A DNA stretch of 64,000 nucleotides from Mesorhizobium sp. BR1-1-16 (GTDB lineage: Bacteria > Pseudomonadota > Alphaproteobacteria > Rhizobiales > Kaistiaceae), in the NCBI RefSeq assembly GCF_020165495.1, contig NZ_JAIUIE010000001.1, forward strand, positions 372,001-436,000, given 5' to 3'. How positions within the stretch are numbered: the first letter of the stretch is position 1; every line of letters begins with the position of its first letter. The notes below the pieces were generated by a model. The model was not told where the DNA came from, searched no databases, and worked only from the letters and a program-made list of their open reading frames with translations. Of the stretch, positions 52,810-64,000 are shown in pieces. The position numbers and the translations under genes were made by a program.

Positions 52810-53901
52810 CTACATTCCTGTCGAAGGAAGGAACGTGAAGGCAGGCGTTGCATCGAATTTGTCGGCCGCATTGCCGGAGTAAACCTTCCCTCCGGCTACA
52901 GTGAGCTTCTTCACCGGCGCACCTTCCTTAAGGTCGAGATCGGCGAGCGGCACCCAGAAGCCGTTGGGACTGGTCGCGCTGTCGAAATAATAGATCTTGT
53001 CGGTCTGGTCAGACACCGTGCGCCAAAGCGTCGACGAGATGTTCGGCTGGCCCGGTGTGGTGATGCCGAGCGGCACGCTGACGCTGCGCATCACGCCGAG
53101 CACGCTGGCGGCCGCCTGGAAGGCAAACTTCTGGTCCGGCACCGCAGTGATATAGGCTGGGTCGGCCTTCTTCGGGATCGCCTCGACAAGGAATGAGGCC
53201 CGTGCGAAGCGGTCCGCCGCGCGGTTCGTGCCCGGCAGGAAGGTCAGGCCGCCAATGCCCTGCCAATAGGCGTTGAGCGCCAACTGCTGGTCGAAGCTCG
53301 GCGAATTGGTCATCACGTTGAATTGCTTGCCGTGATGAACCACCAGCTTGCCGCCGATATACTCGAAGATCGCGCTATCGCCGGTCGCGTCGGAAATGGC
53401 GAGATGCAGCTGCGCACCCTGGCCGTTCGGAAGTTTTGGCGCGACGATGCGGAACGGCTCTTTCGATAGCGCTTCGACGGCATCGGAAACGGTGGCGAAG
53501 TTGTCGAGTGCGTACTGAGCCCAGACGCTGATCGAGAGGACCGGCTTGCCGTCTGGCTGGCCGTAGTCGGATTCGGCAAGGTAGAGCAGATTGGCGACGA
53601 GGCCCTGTTCGTTCATGCCGTCGGCCGTGCCGACGTCGTAGCCCGTGGCAACGACGCTTCCATACTTCGAGACCCATTTCGGGGTTCCAGCCCCGCCTGC
53701 ACCGTCGCGAGCGATGCCGCGCGGCATCGACCAGAGATTGGTGTGCATGTCTTCGGCCCAGTCCATCGACCGACCGGTGATGACAAGGCCGTCATCGCCG
53801 ACATAGAGCGCGCGCGTGCAAGCGGCGGCCGACTGGATACTGGCAGCGGCTATCGCCAAAGCCGCGACGCTGCCAACCAGCTTCGAAACACAGAACTTCA
53901 T
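52810..53901 (-). CDS. Exported choloylglycine hydrolase-family Ntn amidohydrolase
   Basis: A 363-residue linear amide C-N hydrolase. The signal peptide MKFCVSKLVGSVAALAIAAA continues to AAA, and the next residue is Cys in CTRALYVG. In this family the Cys becomes the N-terminal nucleophile, here exposed by signal peptidase. Conserved segments are VITGRSMDWAEDMHTNLWSM (with the catalytic Arg and Asp), DGMNEQGLVANLLYL and VMTNSPSFDQQLALNAYW. Substrates of the family include bile salts, penicillin V and N-acyl homoserine lactones; a periplasmic amidase role is inferred. The ATG at 53901 gives the signal peptide. Confidence 0.92.
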   Translation of the reverse strand: MKFCVSKLVGSVAALAIAAASIQSAAACTRALYVGDDGLVITGRSMDWAEDMHTNLWSMPRGIARDGAGGAGTPKWVSKYGSVVATGYDVGTADGMNEQGLVANLLYLAESDYGQPDGKPVLSISVWAQYALDNFATVSDAVEALSKEPFRIVAPKLPNGQGAQLHLAISDATGDSAIFEYIGGKLVVHHGKQFNVMTNSPSFDQQLALNAYWQGIGGLTFLPGTNRAADRFARASFLVEAIPKKADPAYITAVPDQKFAFQAAASVLGVMRSVSVPLGITTPGQPNISSTLWRTVSDQTDKIYYFDSATSPNGFWVPLADLDLKEGAPVKKLTVAGGKVYSGNAADKFDATPAFTFLPSTGM

Positions 53902-54243
53902 GATCTTCCCCGATTTCCGCGCCCGAGTGGTGAGAGGCGGGACACGCGAATGACCGTCGCACAAAGACGTTCGGAAAGCCTTGATGACTTCGATCGACGT
54001 CGACGCATTTCCGGACAGTAGCCGGTCGCCCACGGCCGGCGCGCGGTGGACGCTGATGTCGCCGCATAGTGGGATGCGGCGCCGCTTGACACCCCCATGC
54101 TGCAACGCCACCTAATGGGACAACCGCGTCGCAAGACGCAGCGCTGACGAGTCGAACGGGATCGCTTCCCTCCAGCCCATAAGACGCGTCCATGAGCCGA
54201 ACGGTGCCTATCAAGGGCCGTGCCGGTCGCGAAAGGAACGAGC
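53902..54243. other. Divergent region between Ntn amidohydrolase and lon
   Basis: 342 bp without a supported gene. A CTTGACA at 54085-54091 followed by CCTAAT at 54111-54116 could be a lon promoter, but the 19-20 base spacing is long for sigma-70 or RpoH. Confidence 0.4.
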
Positions 54244-56676
<2,433 letters not shown>

Positions 56677-56700
56677 GCAAACTGAGCCCGCAAAACGACG

Positions 56701-56726
56701 ACGCCCGCCCTCCGGCGGGCGTTTTC
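56701..56726 (+). terminator. Terminator of lon
   Basis: A 9-bp stem (ACGCCCGCC / GGCGGGCGT) with a CTCC loop, then TTTTC. Confidence 0.9.
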
Positions 56727-56869
56727 GTGTCGAAATTCACCGAATTGTGCTCCAAACCCGCGGAAAACAGCCATTTTCCCTTGCCAGCGGCGCTCAATTC
56801 GGTGAGATGTCGCGCCAAGGTCAGGTTCGACTCAGGCGAACCGACCTCGAGACCAGGGAAAGGATCATC

Positions 56870-57142
56870 ATGAACAAGAACGATCTCATCGCAGCCGTTG
56901 CCGAGCGTACCAACTCTTCGAAGGCCGCTGCCGCGGAGGCTGTCGATGCAACGTTCGACGCGATCACCGCCGCCCTGAAGTCCGGTGACGAAGTCAAGAT
57001 CATCGGTTTCGGCAATTTCAGCGTTGCGGCTCGCGCCGCGAGCGAGGGCCGTAATCCCCGCACCGGCGAAACGATCGCCATCGCTGCCTCGAAGACGCCG
57101 AAGTTCAAGGCCGGCAAGGGCCTCAAGGACGCCGTCAACTAG
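56870..57142 (+). CDS. hupB: DNA-binding protein HU
   Basis: A 90-residue histone-like nucleoid protein. It begins [20 protein letters not shown]; the DNA-binding arm has [20 protein letters not shown] with the intercalating Pro, and the end is [24 protein letters not shown] lies upstream of the ATG at 56870. It dimerises and bends DNA without sequence preference. The position directly after lon is conserved in proteobacteria. It is ended by its own terminator. Confidence 0.96.
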   Translation: MNKNDLIAAVAERTNSSKAAAAEAVDATFDAITAALKSGDEVKIIGFGNFSVAARAASEGRNPRTGETIAIAASKTPKFKAGKGLKDAVN

Positions 57143-57158
57143 GGCGGTCGTTATTTTG

Positions 57159-57202
57159 GAGGCGGCCCTGCGCCATTCGCGCCGGGGCCGCCTCTTGCTT
57201 TT
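57159..57202 (+). terminator. Terminator of hupB
   Basis: A 10-bp stem (GAGGCGGCCC / GGGCCGCCTC, minor internal pairing) with a longer loop, followed by TTGCTTTT. Confidence 0.8.
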
Positions 57203-57227
57203 CTATGAGGACGATTGCGGGATCAGC

Positions 57228-57256
57228 TTGAAAGCGAAGCCCGTGTTGGCCTAGAC
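57228..57256 (+). promoter_or_regulatory. Candidate sigma-70 promoter of tRNA-Val
   Basis: TTGAAA, 17 bases, CTAGAC. The -10 box ends 51 bp upstream of the tRNA. Confidence 0.5.
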
Positions 57257-57307
57257 CGATACGACGGGCCGCCAGTCGGCCCACCGGAGGCATTCCCTCC
57301 AGCGTGC

Positions 57308-57383
57308 GGGCGGTTAGCTCAGTTGGTAGAGCGCCTCGTTTACACCGAGGATGTCGGGAGTTCGAGTCTCTCACCGCCCACCA
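57308..57383 (+). tRNA. tRNA-Val (UAC anticodon)
   Basis: A 76-nt tRNA. The acceptor GGGCGGT pairs with ACCGCCC. D arm GCTC-AGTTGGTA-GAGC, anticodon arm CCTCG-TTTACAC-CGAGG (TAC), T arm GGGAG-TTCGAGT-CTCTC, and an encoded CCA. Confidence 0.97.
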
Positions 57384-57760
57384 TCATCCGGCCTGCACGG
57401 CGCGGGTGTCAGCGCACAGAACGGTCAGCAGCGCCACGAACGCCTTGAGCGGGGTGGTAGCCGCACTCCGGTGACGAAACGCCTCCCCACGATTGCGCCC
57501 GTCGCCTCACAGGCAAGACTCTCTCCTTCGGCCGCTCTCGCGACCGCGACGCGAGCCGCAAGGGAGATTGCGGCCGCGAGCATCGGCTCGTCACAATCGA
57601 CAATGGCTGGAAGATCGGAAGGCGTCTGCGCGGTCATCGGAGGCGATTCCGGATCGGGGGCAGGGCTGGCGCCTGAGCCGGATCGGCCCCTGCTGTCACG
57701 GCCTCTGTCTGCGATGACAAATGCGTTGTCGGCTTATCCACAAGGCGGGCGCCACCGCGC
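57384..57760. other. Gene-free stretch between tRNA-Val and tRNA-Asp
   Basis: About 375 bp. Several short open frames overlap here on both strands without ribosome sites or recognisable products. Nothing else was seen before the tRNA-Asp promoter. Confidence 0.5.
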
Positions 57761-57789
57761 TTGACTTGTCCCAAGGCGTGCCGTACCAG
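57761..57789 (+). promoter_or_regulatory. Candidate sigma-70 promoter of tRNA-Asp
   Basis: TTGACT, 17 bases, TACCAG. The -10 box ends 52 bp before the tRNA. Confidence 0.5.
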
Positions 57790-57841
57790 ACGCCCACACG
57801 ACGCGGCGACGCCGCTTCGGCCCTCCACGAGGGACCCCAGC

Positions 57842-57918
57842 GGGGGTGTAGCTCAGTTGGTTAGAGCGTCGGCCTGTCACGCCGAAGGTCGCGGGTTCGA
57901 GCCCCGTCACTCCCGCCA
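57842..57918 (+). tRNA. tRNA-Asp (GUC anticodon)
   Basis: A 77-nt tRNA. The acceptor GGGGGTG pairs with CACTCCC (one G-U pair). D arm GCTC...GAGC, anticodon arm TCGGC-CTGTCAC-GCCGA (GTC), T arm GCGGG-TTCGAGC-CCCGT, discriminator G and encoded CCA. Confidence 0.96.
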
Positions 57919-58262
57919 TTTATCTCCTCACGACATCGATGATCACTGCGGCCGCGCTGGGCTTCTTGCTTCGCGAGCCGGCTTGCCATCCGGCTGCTGC
58001 CGTGATCCCGCTCGCGCCAACCTGCCCGCGATCTGCTGCGCTTGATCGCCCGCGGCCGTTTCGATTTCCGACCCTCAACCCATGACAGGTTTGGCCGCTC
58101 GGCGCACAACGCCTGCGCGAGAGGACGCGGCCGGTTTGCCTGACGGCGAAAAGCGGTTGTATCGCTGTAAAATGCACGCCAAGGCCGTGACTCCAATAAG
58201 TTGTATCACTATCGTTCTGCCACCCAGGCGCAACATGCGTCGACGTGACAGACGGGTGGTGG
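57919..58262. other. Gene-free stretch after tRNA-Asp
   Basis: 344 bp with no supported gene. A leftward open frame runs from here across the tRNA, but its end encodes the familiar artefact peptide produced by reading a tRNA antisense. Confidence 0.5.
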
Positions 58263-59237
58263 ATGTCCGACCTAACCATGCGGATCAGCCGGCGGCGCTT
58301 TGTTGTGCGTTCCGGAATGGGGCTGGCCGGCCTCTTGGCGCTCGGCTTTGCAGCGCCCGTGGCTTATTCAGACTTGAGAAACCGTGGATTGCTCGGTCCC
58401 AAAGGGCCGCCGTTGATTGCAGCACGGCCGCTGCCGGATTCCGCGCCGGGCCGTGCACCACCGGGATTCACCGGCACAGGCCTCGACAGGATCGCTCGCG
58501 GCGACTGGTCTGGTTATTGGGTGGTCGGCGACGACGGTCGCTTGAAAGAGGGCGACGGGTCCCCCTTGCGCGGCGCGATCCATATCGTGGCGCCTGACTG
58601 GTCTAGGGTGGTTGCAACGATCCCTGGTGCGCCGGGGGCCAGTCTGCAGGGTGTCGCGGTGGACAGGTCCGGCGAGATCGACACCGTCTGGGCCGCCTGC
58701 TCGGCGACCGGCACCGTGCGACGCTATGATCTCTATGGTGAGGACGCGGGCCGGGAGAGGGTCGCCGATCGCATCGACCTTGCCGATTTCGGCATAGCCG
58801 GATCGGCGAACGGCCTTGCGATCGACCTCTCGACCGACACGGTGCTGGTGTCGCTCTATCAAGGCAACAAGGTCTACCGGATCGGGCGTGAGACGGAGCG
58901 CCTCGTCGAGACGATCACGCTCGGGGTCGAGGGCACCAATCTCGATTCGACGCCCGACCATCTCGTCTATGACGCGCCGTCACGCCGGCTCTTCTACAGC
59001 GTGGGTCGGAACGGTCGGAACGGCTCGATCCGCTCCTATGACCTCGCGGGCGGCCGTGATGTCGTCGCTTTCGCCAATCTCGACCAGTGCCAGGCGATCG
59101 AGGGCTTCTACATCGATGCCGACCATAGCCTGCTGACGGTGGTCAGCGATGGCGGCTTCCACGTTTCGGCAAGACCGCCGCGAAATCAGGCGCTGACCTA
59201 CAGGATCGGACTGCCGAAGACGGTTGCCGCCGGCTGA
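58263..59237 (+). CDS. Exported Tat-type beta-propeller (NHL/SMP-30-like) protein
   Basis: A 324-residue protein. A twin-arginine-type signal MRISRRRFVVRSGMGLAGLL (SRRRFVV) is followed by a hydrophobic core and an Ala-rich cleavage region. The mature part has repeated beta blades: ASLQGVAVDRSGEIDTVWAA, SANGLAIDLSTDTVLVSLYQ, DHLVYDAPSRRLFYSVGRNG and CQAIEGFYIDADHSLLTVVS. This resembles NHL, SMP-30 or SdiA-regulated propellers. No enzymatic metal site is evident. Start is either the ATG at 58263 or the ATG at 58278, directly at the twin-arginine region; the former has GGTGG upstream. Function unknown. Confidence 0.78.
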   Translation: MSDLTMRISRRRFVVRSGMGLAGLLALGFAAPVAYSDLRNRGLLGPKGPPLIAARPLPDSAPGRAPPGFTGTGLDRIARGDWSGYWVVGDDGRLKEGDGSPLRGAIHIVAPDWSRVVATIPGAPGASLQGVAVDRSGEIDTVWAACSATGTVRRYDLYGEDAGRERVADRIDLADFGIAGSANGLAIDLSTDTVLVSLYQGNKVYRIGRETERLVETITLGVEGTNLDSTPDHLVYDAPSRRLFYSVGRNGRNGSIRSYDLAGGRDVVAFANLDQCQAIEGFYIDADHSLLTVVSDGGFHVSARPPRNQALTYRIGLPKTVAAG

Positions 59238-59256
59238 GAAGGGGTCTCTGCGCCGG

Positions 59257-60312
59257 TCAAGACGACCTGGTGGCAGTAGCGTCCTGAAGCAGCTTGAACG
59301 CGGCGAGCCCGATCACTGCGGCAAGCGCGCCGATGATCGTATCGGTGAGACGCTCATGCAGGAGCAGCGCCGTCATCCGGCTGTCTGGCGAGACGATCTC
59401 CACCATCAGCAGGACGAACAACGTCAGGCAGAACACACCAAGCGCATTGTGGAATTGCTGGGCCGGCCAGCGCACGAAGGCAGCGAGCGCCATGGCGAAG
59501 AGCGTCAGCCGATGATTGCCGACATCGGCGATGAGGACGGCCGCGAACACGCCGCCGAGTGTTCCGACCACGCGTTCGACTGCAAGGCGGAAGCTGCTGA
59601 CGACCTCTGAGCGCATGACGAGGAGGACGGTGAGGCATGTCCAGGATGGCCGCAGCGAGCCAAGCAGCTGCGCCGCGAGCAGCGCCGCGCCGATCGAGAG
59701 CATCACGGCGATGGCGAAGGCGACGCGCGGACCGGCGGGGCCCTTGAGGCTGAGCCCGATCGAGGCGGCAGGCGGCACGGATAGCGGATGCCATTGCCCG
59801 TCCTGCAGGTCGCTTGCCAGGGAAATCAGCCAGGAAATGCCGAGCATCACGAGGATGGCGAGGAAATCGACCGGCACCGGTGCGCCGACCAGCCCGGCGA
59901 GCACGACACCAAAGGCGAAGAAGCGAGTCGCCAGCAGCAGATGCGGATGGGCGGTCTCGACAAGGCCATAGGCAAGGCCCGCCAACATCGAGAGCGCGAA
60001 GACGAACACGAGATGTCCGGTCGCCAGCGCGCCGAGCGCAAGCCCGATCGAAAGGGCCAGCGGGCCGATCGCCATCCAGCCGAGCCGGGCGAGGGGAGGG
60101 CCGCCGGCATCGCCGGCAAAGGCCACGATGGCGGAGACCATTGCATAGACGAGCCAGTTTTTCGGCCCGGTCGCGAGCGTGACGATGATTGGCGCCATCA
60201 CGGTGAAGGTGAAGCGGATCGACCGCTCCATCGTCTCGCGATCGAAACCGAGACGCACGGCGCCGTCGATCGCCGACCTGATCGTGTCTCTTGCCGACAA
60301 GCGAGCCTCCAT
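59257..60312 (-). CDS. FUSC-family inner membrane protein (aromatic acid exporter-like)
   Basis: A polytopic membrane protein, about ten helices in two clusters: LATGPKNWLVYAMVSAIVAF and LALSIGLALGALATGHLVFV in the first, IAVMLSIGAALLAAQLLGSL and LTVLLVMRSEVVSSFRLAVE, then RVVGTLGGVFAAVLIADVG in the second. The segment RLAVERVVGTLGGVFAAVL resembles the FUSC/YccS/AaeB family motif, R.....G...G. Members export aromatic acids or fusaric acid. The start is uncertain: the ATG at 60312 gives MEARLSARDTIRSAIDGAVR and a normal cytoplasmic N-terminus, while an ATG at 60450 is in frame but adds unconserved sequence. Confidence 0.75.
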   Translation of the reverse strand: MEARLSARDTIRSAIDGAVRLGFDRETMERSIRFTFTVMAPIIVTLATGPKNWLVYAMVSAIVAFAGDAGGPPLARLGWMAIGPLALSIGLALGALATGHLVFVFALSMLAGLAYGLVETAHPHLLLATRFFAFGVVLAGLVGAPVPVDFLAILVMLGISWLISLASDLQDGQWHPLSVPPAASIGLSLKGPAGPRVAFAIAVMLSIGAALLAAQLLGSLRPSWTCLTVLLVMRSEVVSSFRLAVERVVGTLGGVFAAVLIADVGNHRLTLFAMALAAFVRWPAQQFHNALGVFCLTLFVLLMVEIVSPDSRMTALLLHERLTDTIIGALAAVIGLAAFKLLQDATATRSS

Positions 60313-60728
60313 CGGCACGGGGCTTTGGTCGCCCGTGAAGGTGAACCGCGCGACAAGACCAGATCGCCGGACCTTGGGGAAGTCCACCCTTCGTGAGTCG
60401 CCGCTGGTGCAGACGGCGGCCAGCCATCTGAGGCTGCGGCGACGGGACATTTCGCCGCGCGGAGATTTGTTTTCGTTGTTCCAATTCCAGGATGGGCGCA
60501 ATTCCGCCAAGATGCTGCGGCGCTGACCCGGCAGCACCTTGCCGCAGCAATGGCACGGGGCTTGCCACGCCTAACCGCCTCCGCTAAGGCTCGCGTAATG
60601 TTTTCGACCGTCGCGCGTGCGGGTCAGGTGGCCTTGTCGCCGTCCGATATGATAACAGAGTGAAGCGCTTGGCGGCGTTTTGCGCCGCAGCACCGGCCGC
60701 CCGGCCGGTGGAGCATCGGAGCCGGATC
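60313..60728. other. Divergent region between FUSC gene and nuoA
   Basis: 416 bp without a firmly supported gene. It may hold the true FUSC start. A TATGAT at 60648-60653 is a candidate -10 for the nuo operon, without a convincing -35. Confidence 0.45.
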
Positions 60729-61094
60729 ATGGACGTCTTGTTGCGCGAATATCTTCCGATCGTCGTGTTCTTCGGCATAGCGCTCGTGATCGGTCTCGCG
60801 CTGCTGGTTTCGCCGTTCCTCATCGCCTACCGCAATCCCGATCCGGAAAAGCTTTCGGCCTTCGAGTGCGGCTTCAATGCCTTTGACGACGCGCGCATGA
60901 AGTTCGACGTGCGCTTCTATCTCGTCGCCATCCTGTTCATCATCTTCGATCTCGAGGTCGCCTTCCTGTTTCCGTGGGCGGTGACGTTCGGCAGCCTCGG
61001 CTGGTTCGGCTTCTGGTCGATGATGATCTTCCTCGGCGTTCTCACGATCGGCTTTGTCTACGAATGGAAGAAGGGAGCGCTCGAATGGGATTGA
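60729..61094 (+). CDS. nuoA: NADH-quinone oxidoreductase subunit A
   Basis: A 121-residue membrane subunit of complex I with three helices. It starts [20 protein letters not shown]. The conserved loop [20 protein letters not shown] carries the Cys and acidic residues characteristic of NuoA/ND3. [20 protein letters not shown] is the third conserved block. CGGAG upstream selects the ATG at 60729. First gene of the nuo operon; it overlaps nuoB by 10 bp. Confidence 0.96.
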   Translation: MDVLLREYLPIVVFFGIALVIGLALLVSPFLIAYRNPDPEKLSAFECGFNAFDDARMKFDVRFYLVAILFIIFDLEVAFLFPWAVTFGSLGWFGFWSMMIFLGVLTIGFVYEWKKGALEWD

Positions 61095-61681
61095 CCCCGA
61101 CCCCCGCACCGGCGCCCGCCAAGGGGCCGCTCGTCGCCGAGCGCCCGCGTGGTCTGGTCGATGCCTCCGGGCGCGCCATCGGCCATGACGATCGCTTCTT
61201 CATGGAAGTGAATGGCGAGCTGGCCGACAAGGGCTTCTTTGTCGCCGCCGCGTCCGATCTCATCACCTGGGCCCGCACGGGCTCGCTGATGTGGATGCAG
61301 TTCGGTCTCGCCTGCTGCGCCGTCGAGATGATGCAGGTCTCGATGCCGCGCTATGACGTCGAGCGCTTCGGTTTCGCGCCGCGCGCTTCGCCGCGCCAGT
61401 CCGACGTCATGATCGTCGCCGGCACGCTGACCAACAAGATGGCCCCGGCGCTGCGCAAGGTCTATGACCAGATGCCGGAGCCGCGCTACGTCATCTCGAT
61501 GGGCTCCTGCGCCAATGGCGGCGGCTATTATCATTATTCCTACGCCGTCGTGCGGGGCTGCGACCGCGTCGTTCCGGTCGACATCTATGTACCCGGCTGC
61601 CCGCCGACCGCTGAGGCGCTGCTCTACGGCGTCCTGCTTCTGCAGAAGAAGATCCGCCGCACCGGCACCATTGAGCGCTGA
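61085..61681 (+). CDS. nuoB: NADH-quinone oxidoreductase subunit B
   Basis: A 198-residue hydrophilic subunit that binds the N2 [4Fe-4S] cluster next to the quinone site. Cluster cysteines are in [12 protein letters not shown] (two adjacent Cys), [12 protein letters not shown] and [15 protein letters not shown]. An Ala/Pro-rich N-terminal extension (about 15 residues) precedes the conserved core. Its start overlaps the end of nuoA; AAGGGAG lies upstream within nuoA. Confidence 0.97.
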   Translation: MGLTPTPAPAPAKGPLVAERPRGLVDASGRAIGHDDRFFMEVNGELADKGFFVAAASDLITWARTGSLMWMQFGLACCAVEMMQVSMPRYDVERFGFAPRASPRQSDVMIVAGTLTNKMAPALRKVYDQMPEPRYVISMGSCANGGGYYHYSYAVVRGCDRVVPVDIYVPGCPPTAEALLYGVLLLQKKIRRTGTIER

Positions 61682-61689
61682 GGACTGAG

Positions 61690-62319
61690 ATGGACGAGAC
61701 GCTCAACGAGCTTGGCGACTATATCGCGGCGACCAAGGGCGAGGCGATCCTCGGCCATTGCGTTGCCTATGGCGAGCTGACCGTCAACGTTGCCCGTGAG
61801 GCTATCCTCGACGTCGTCGGCTGGCTGATGGATGATCCGAAGGGCGGTTTCGTGAACATCGTCGACGTTTGCGGCGTCGACTATCCCGAGCGCGAGAACC
61901 GCTTCGACGTGGTCTATCACCTTACGAGCCCGAAGCGGAACCTGCGCATCCGCCTTAAGGTCGAGACCGACGAGGTCACGCCGGTTCCCTCGATTACGCC
62001 GATCCTGCCGGGTGCCGGCTGGTTCGAGCGCGAGGCCTATGATCTTTACGGCATTCTCTTCGTCGGCCATCCGGACCTGCGCCGCATCCTGACCGATTAT
62101 GGTTTCGACGGTCATCCGCTGCGCAAGGATTTCCCGCTGACCGGCTATGTCGAGGTCCGCTATGACGACGAGCAGAAGCGCGTCGTCTATGAGCCGGTCC
62201 GCCTCACCCAGGAATTTCGCGATTTCGACTTTCTCTCGCCTTGGGAGGGGACGGACTACGTCATCCCCGGCGACGAGAAGGCCAAGGAAACCGCTCCGCC
62301 TGCAACGAAGCCGAGCTGA
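61690..62319 (+). CDS. nuoC: NADH-quinone oxidoreductase subunit C
   Basis: A 209-residue peripheral-arm subunit (30-kDa type). The signature [20 protein letters not shown] and then [19 protein letters not shown] is unmistakable. It is separate from nuoD, as in alphaproteobacteria, not fused as in E. coli. It starts 8 bp after nuoB and ends 8 bp before nuoD. Confidence 0.97.
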   Translation: MDETLNELGDYIAATKGEAILGHCVAYGELTVNVAREAILDVVGWLMDDPKGGFVNIVDVCGVDYPERENRFDVVYHLTSPKRNLRIRLKVETDEVTPVPSITPILPGAGWFEREAYDLYGILFVGHPDLRRILTDYGFDGHPLRKDFPLTGYVEVRYDDEQKRVVYEPVRLTQEFRDFDFLSPWEGTDYVIPGDEKAKETAPPATKPS

Positions 62320-62327
62320 GGCCCTGA

Positions 62328-63518
62328 ATGTCTGAAGCCCAGGTTCGCACCTTCAATATCAATTTCGGCCCCGAGCATCCCTCGGCGCATGGCGTGCTGC
62401 GCCTTGTGCTGGAGCTCGACGGCGAAATCGTCGATCGCGTCGACCCGCATATCGGCCTGCTGCACCGCGGCACCGAGAAGCTCATCGAAGCCAAGACCTA
62501 TCTGCAGGCTGTGCCCTATTTCGATCGGCTCGACTATGTCGCGCCGATGAATCAGGAGCATGCCTTCGCTCTCGCGGTCGAGAAGCTGCTCGAGATCGAA
62601 GTGCCGAAGCGCGGCCAGCTGATCCGCGTCCTCTACAGCGAGATCGGCCGCTTGCTTTCGCATGTGCTGAACGTGACGACCTGGGCCATGGACTGCGGCG
62701 CGCTGACGCCGCCGCTCTGGGGCTTCGAGGAACGCGAGAAGCTCATGATCTTCTACGAGCGTGCTTCCGGTTCGCGCATGCACGCCGCCTATTTCCGTCC
62801 CGGCGGTGTTCATCAGGACCTGCCCGAGGCGCTGATCCGCGACATTGGTGATTTCTGCGACCCCTATCTGAAGCGTCTCGACGATCTCGACCGCCTCGTG
62901 ACCGGCAACCGTATCTTCAAGCAGCGCAATGTCGATATCGGCGTCGTGACGCTCGAGGAAGCCTGGCGCTGGGCCTATTCGGGCGTGATGGTGAGGAGCT
63001 GTGGCGCGCCCTGGGATCTGCGCCGTTCGCAGCCCTATGAGTGCTATTCAGAACTCGATTTCGATATTCCGACCGGCTCGCATGGCGACTGCTACGATCG
63101 CTATCTCGTCCGCATGGAAGAGATGCGCCAATCGATCCGCATCATGAAGCAGTGCGTCGCGCGCCTTCTCGGTACCGAGCGCAGCGGTCCGGTGTCCTAT
63201 ACGGACAACAAGATCGTTCCGCCGAAGCGCGGCGAGATGAAGCGCTCGATGGAGGCGCTCATCCACCACTTCAAGCTCTATACCGAGGGCTACCACGTGC
63301 CGGCCGGCGAGGTTTATGCCGCCGTCGAGGCGCCGAAGGGCGAGTTCGGCGTCTATCTCGTCTCTGACGGCACCAACAAGCCCTATCGCTGCAAGATCCG
63401 CGCGCCCGGCTTCGCGCATCTCCAGTCGATGGACTTCCTCTGCCGCGGCCACATGCTGGCCGACGTCTCGGCGGTGCTGGGTTCGATCGACATCGTGTTC
63501 GGAGAGGTTGACCGCTGA
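62328..63518 (+). CDS. nuoD: NADH-quinone oxidoreductase subunit D
   Basis: A 396-residue 49-kDa-type subunit forming the quinone pocket with NuoB. It has [20 protein letters not shown] with the pocket His, [40 protein letters not shown] and C-terminal [20 protein letters not shown]. The terminal segment [12 protein letters not shown] is the classic NuoD end. The stop codon overlaps the nuoE start by one base (TGATG). Confidence 0.97.
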   Translation: MSEAQVRTFNINFGPEHPSAHGVLRLVLELDGEIVDRVDPHIGLLHRGTEKLIEAKTYLQAVPYFDRLDYVAPMNQEHAFALAVEKLLEIEVPKRGQLIRVLYSEIGRLLSHVLNVTTWAMDCGALTPPLWGFEEREKLMIFYERASGSRMHAAYFRPGGVHQDLPEALIRDIGDFCDPYLKRLDDLDRLVTGNRIFKQRNVDIGVVTLEEAWRWAYSGVMVRSCGAPWDLRRSQPYECYSELDFDIPTGSHGDCYDRYLVRMEEMRQSIRIMKQCVARLLGTERSGPVSYTDNKIVPPKRGEMKRSMEALIHHFKLYTEGYHVPAGEVYAAVEAPKGEFGVYLVSDGTNKPYRCKIRAPGFAHLQSMDFLCRGHMLADVSAVLGSIDIVFGEVDR

Positions 63519-64000
63519 TGTCCGTTCGTCGTCTCGCATCCGAACAGCCCGAAAGCTTCGCGTTCACGCCGGAGAATCTCGTCTGGGCGGAGAAGCAGAT
63601 CCTGAAATTCCCCGCCGGGCGCCAGGCCTCGGCGGTGATCCCGATCCTGTGGCGCGTCCAGGAGCAGGAAGGTTGGATTTCCGAGCCGTCGATCCGCTTT
63701 GTCGGCGAGCTGCTCGACATGCCGTTCATCCGCGTGCTCGAGATCGCGACCTTCTACACGATGTTCCTGCTCGCTCCGGTAGGCCGGAAGGCGCATATCC
63801 AGGTCTGCGGCACCACGCCTTGCGCGCTGCGCGGCGCTGGTGATCTGCTCAAGGTCTGCCGCAGCCGCATCCATGCCGAGCCGCTGCATGTTTCGGCGAA
63901 CGGGGATCTCTCCTGGGAAGAGGTCGAGTGCCTCGGCGCCTGCGTCAACGCGCCGATGGTCCAGATCGTCCCGGATACCTATGAGGACCTCACCGTCGAG
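63518..64000 (+). CDS. nuoE: NADH-quinone oxidoreductase subunit E (cut by window end)
   Basis: The first 161 residues of the 24-kDa subunit. They include the helical N-terminal domain ([37 protein letters not shown]) and the start of the thioredoxin-like domain. The [2Fe-2S] N1a ligands are all seen: [11 protein letters not shown] and [10 protein letters not shown]. The 3' part lies beyond position 64000. Translation is coupled to nuoD by the TGATG overlap. nuoF and later genes are expected next. Confidence 0.95.
   Translation, partial: MSVRRLASEQPESFAFTPENLVWAEKQILKFPAGRQASAVIPILWRVQEQEGWISEPSIRFVGELLDMPFIRVLEIATFYTMFLLAPVGRKAHIQVCGTTPCALRGAGDLLKVCRSRIHAEPLHVSANGDLSWEEVECLGACVNAPMVQIVPDTYEDLTVE

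Noticed and set aside
54085-54116. CTTGACA...CCTAAT as RpoH/sigma-70 promoter of lon
   Set aside because: Spacing of 19-20 bases is too long to call with confidence; kept only as a note in the intergenic entry.
57135-57374. Leftward frame starting MRDSNSRHPRCKRGALPTEL
   Set aside because: Antisense of tRNA-Val; a familiar spurious annotation.
57425-57637. 70-codon leftward frame between tRNA-Val and tRNA-Asp
   Set aside because: Composition is partly protein-like (Ala/Val-rich), but the ribosome site is weak and no motif is present, so it was not annotated.
57734-57919. Leftward frame starting MAGVTGLEPATFGVTGRRSN
   Set aside because: Antisense reading of tRNA-Asp, not a protein.
57861-58196. 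Leftward open frame ending in GSDGARTRDLRRDRPTL
   Set aside because: This is the well-known artefact peptide from reading tRNA-Asp antisense; the rest has no ribosome site or family resemblance.

Overview
This window is chromosomal DNA from a high-GC alphaproteobacterium, most likely of the order Hyphomicrobiales (Rhizobiales). The evidence is a eukaryote-type glutamine synthetase (glnII) next to a DUF2735 gene, a Porin_2-type outer membrane porin, the glnB-glnA order with a sigma-54 promoter, the tig / clpP / clpX / lon / hupB series, and the start of a 14-gene-type nuo operon. I cannot fix the genus from sequence alone. No rRNA, CRISPR array, insertion sequence, phage gene or integrase was seen.

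Positions 1-6800 hold the 5' part of pepN (leftward), then a rightward LacI-type regulator, a TIM-barrel sugar isomerase/epimerase and a Gfo/Idh/MocA dehydrogenase ending at a clear terminator, then a Kup potassium transporter. Positions 6800-16500 hold an MFS transporter, an unrecognised 319-aa protein, two CHASE4-GGDEF-EAL cyclic-di-GMP enzymes flanking an AlkZ-type DNA glycosylase, an SGNH hydrolase and a nitroreductase. Positions 16500-23200 are a complete carbohydrate ABC importer operon: binding protein, two permeases, ATPase, and a fused oxidoreductase made of a Gfo/Idh/MocA half and an aldo/keto reductase half.

Positions 23200-41000 are an accessory mosaic. They include a LysR gene divergent from two tiny genes, a DGPF/YciI protein, a NudK-like Nudix hydrolase, a divergent HxlR/QorB-like pair with a palindromic operator, Mrp, a porin, recO, two related small secreted proteins, a DUF1045 protein and an acyl-CoA thioesterase. 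They also include an ECF42-type sigma factor with its DGPF partner and a VOC protein, then glnII/DUF2735 and another Gfo/Idh enzyme. The promoter in front of the DGPF-sigma pair and the one in front of the VOC gene share a TGTCGG-N17-CGTCC motif, which suggests a small ECF42 regulon. The remote DGPF gene has a close variant.

Positions 41000-45000 carry an L,D-transpeptidase, a Crp/Fnr regulator and, divergent from it, an ice-binding-like (DUF3494) domain joined through a Gly-Thr-Pro repeat to an autotransporter barrel. Positions 45000-64000 are mostly housekeeping: glnB-glnA, NAD(P)HX repair, tRNA-Leu, trigger factor, clpP, clpX, an exported Ntn amidohydrolase, lon, HU, tRNA-Val, tRNA-Asp, a Tat-type beta-propeller protein, a FUSC-like membrane protein and nuoABCDE (nuoE cut by the window end).

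The most noteworthy signals are the matched ECF42-type promoters, the ice-binding-domain autotransporter with a CRP-like palindrome in its divergent promoter region, the dehydrogenase-aldo/keto reductase fusion, the QorB-type operator, and a pair of uncharacterised secreted proteins sharing a VFGFD...RYS..V..FC signature.
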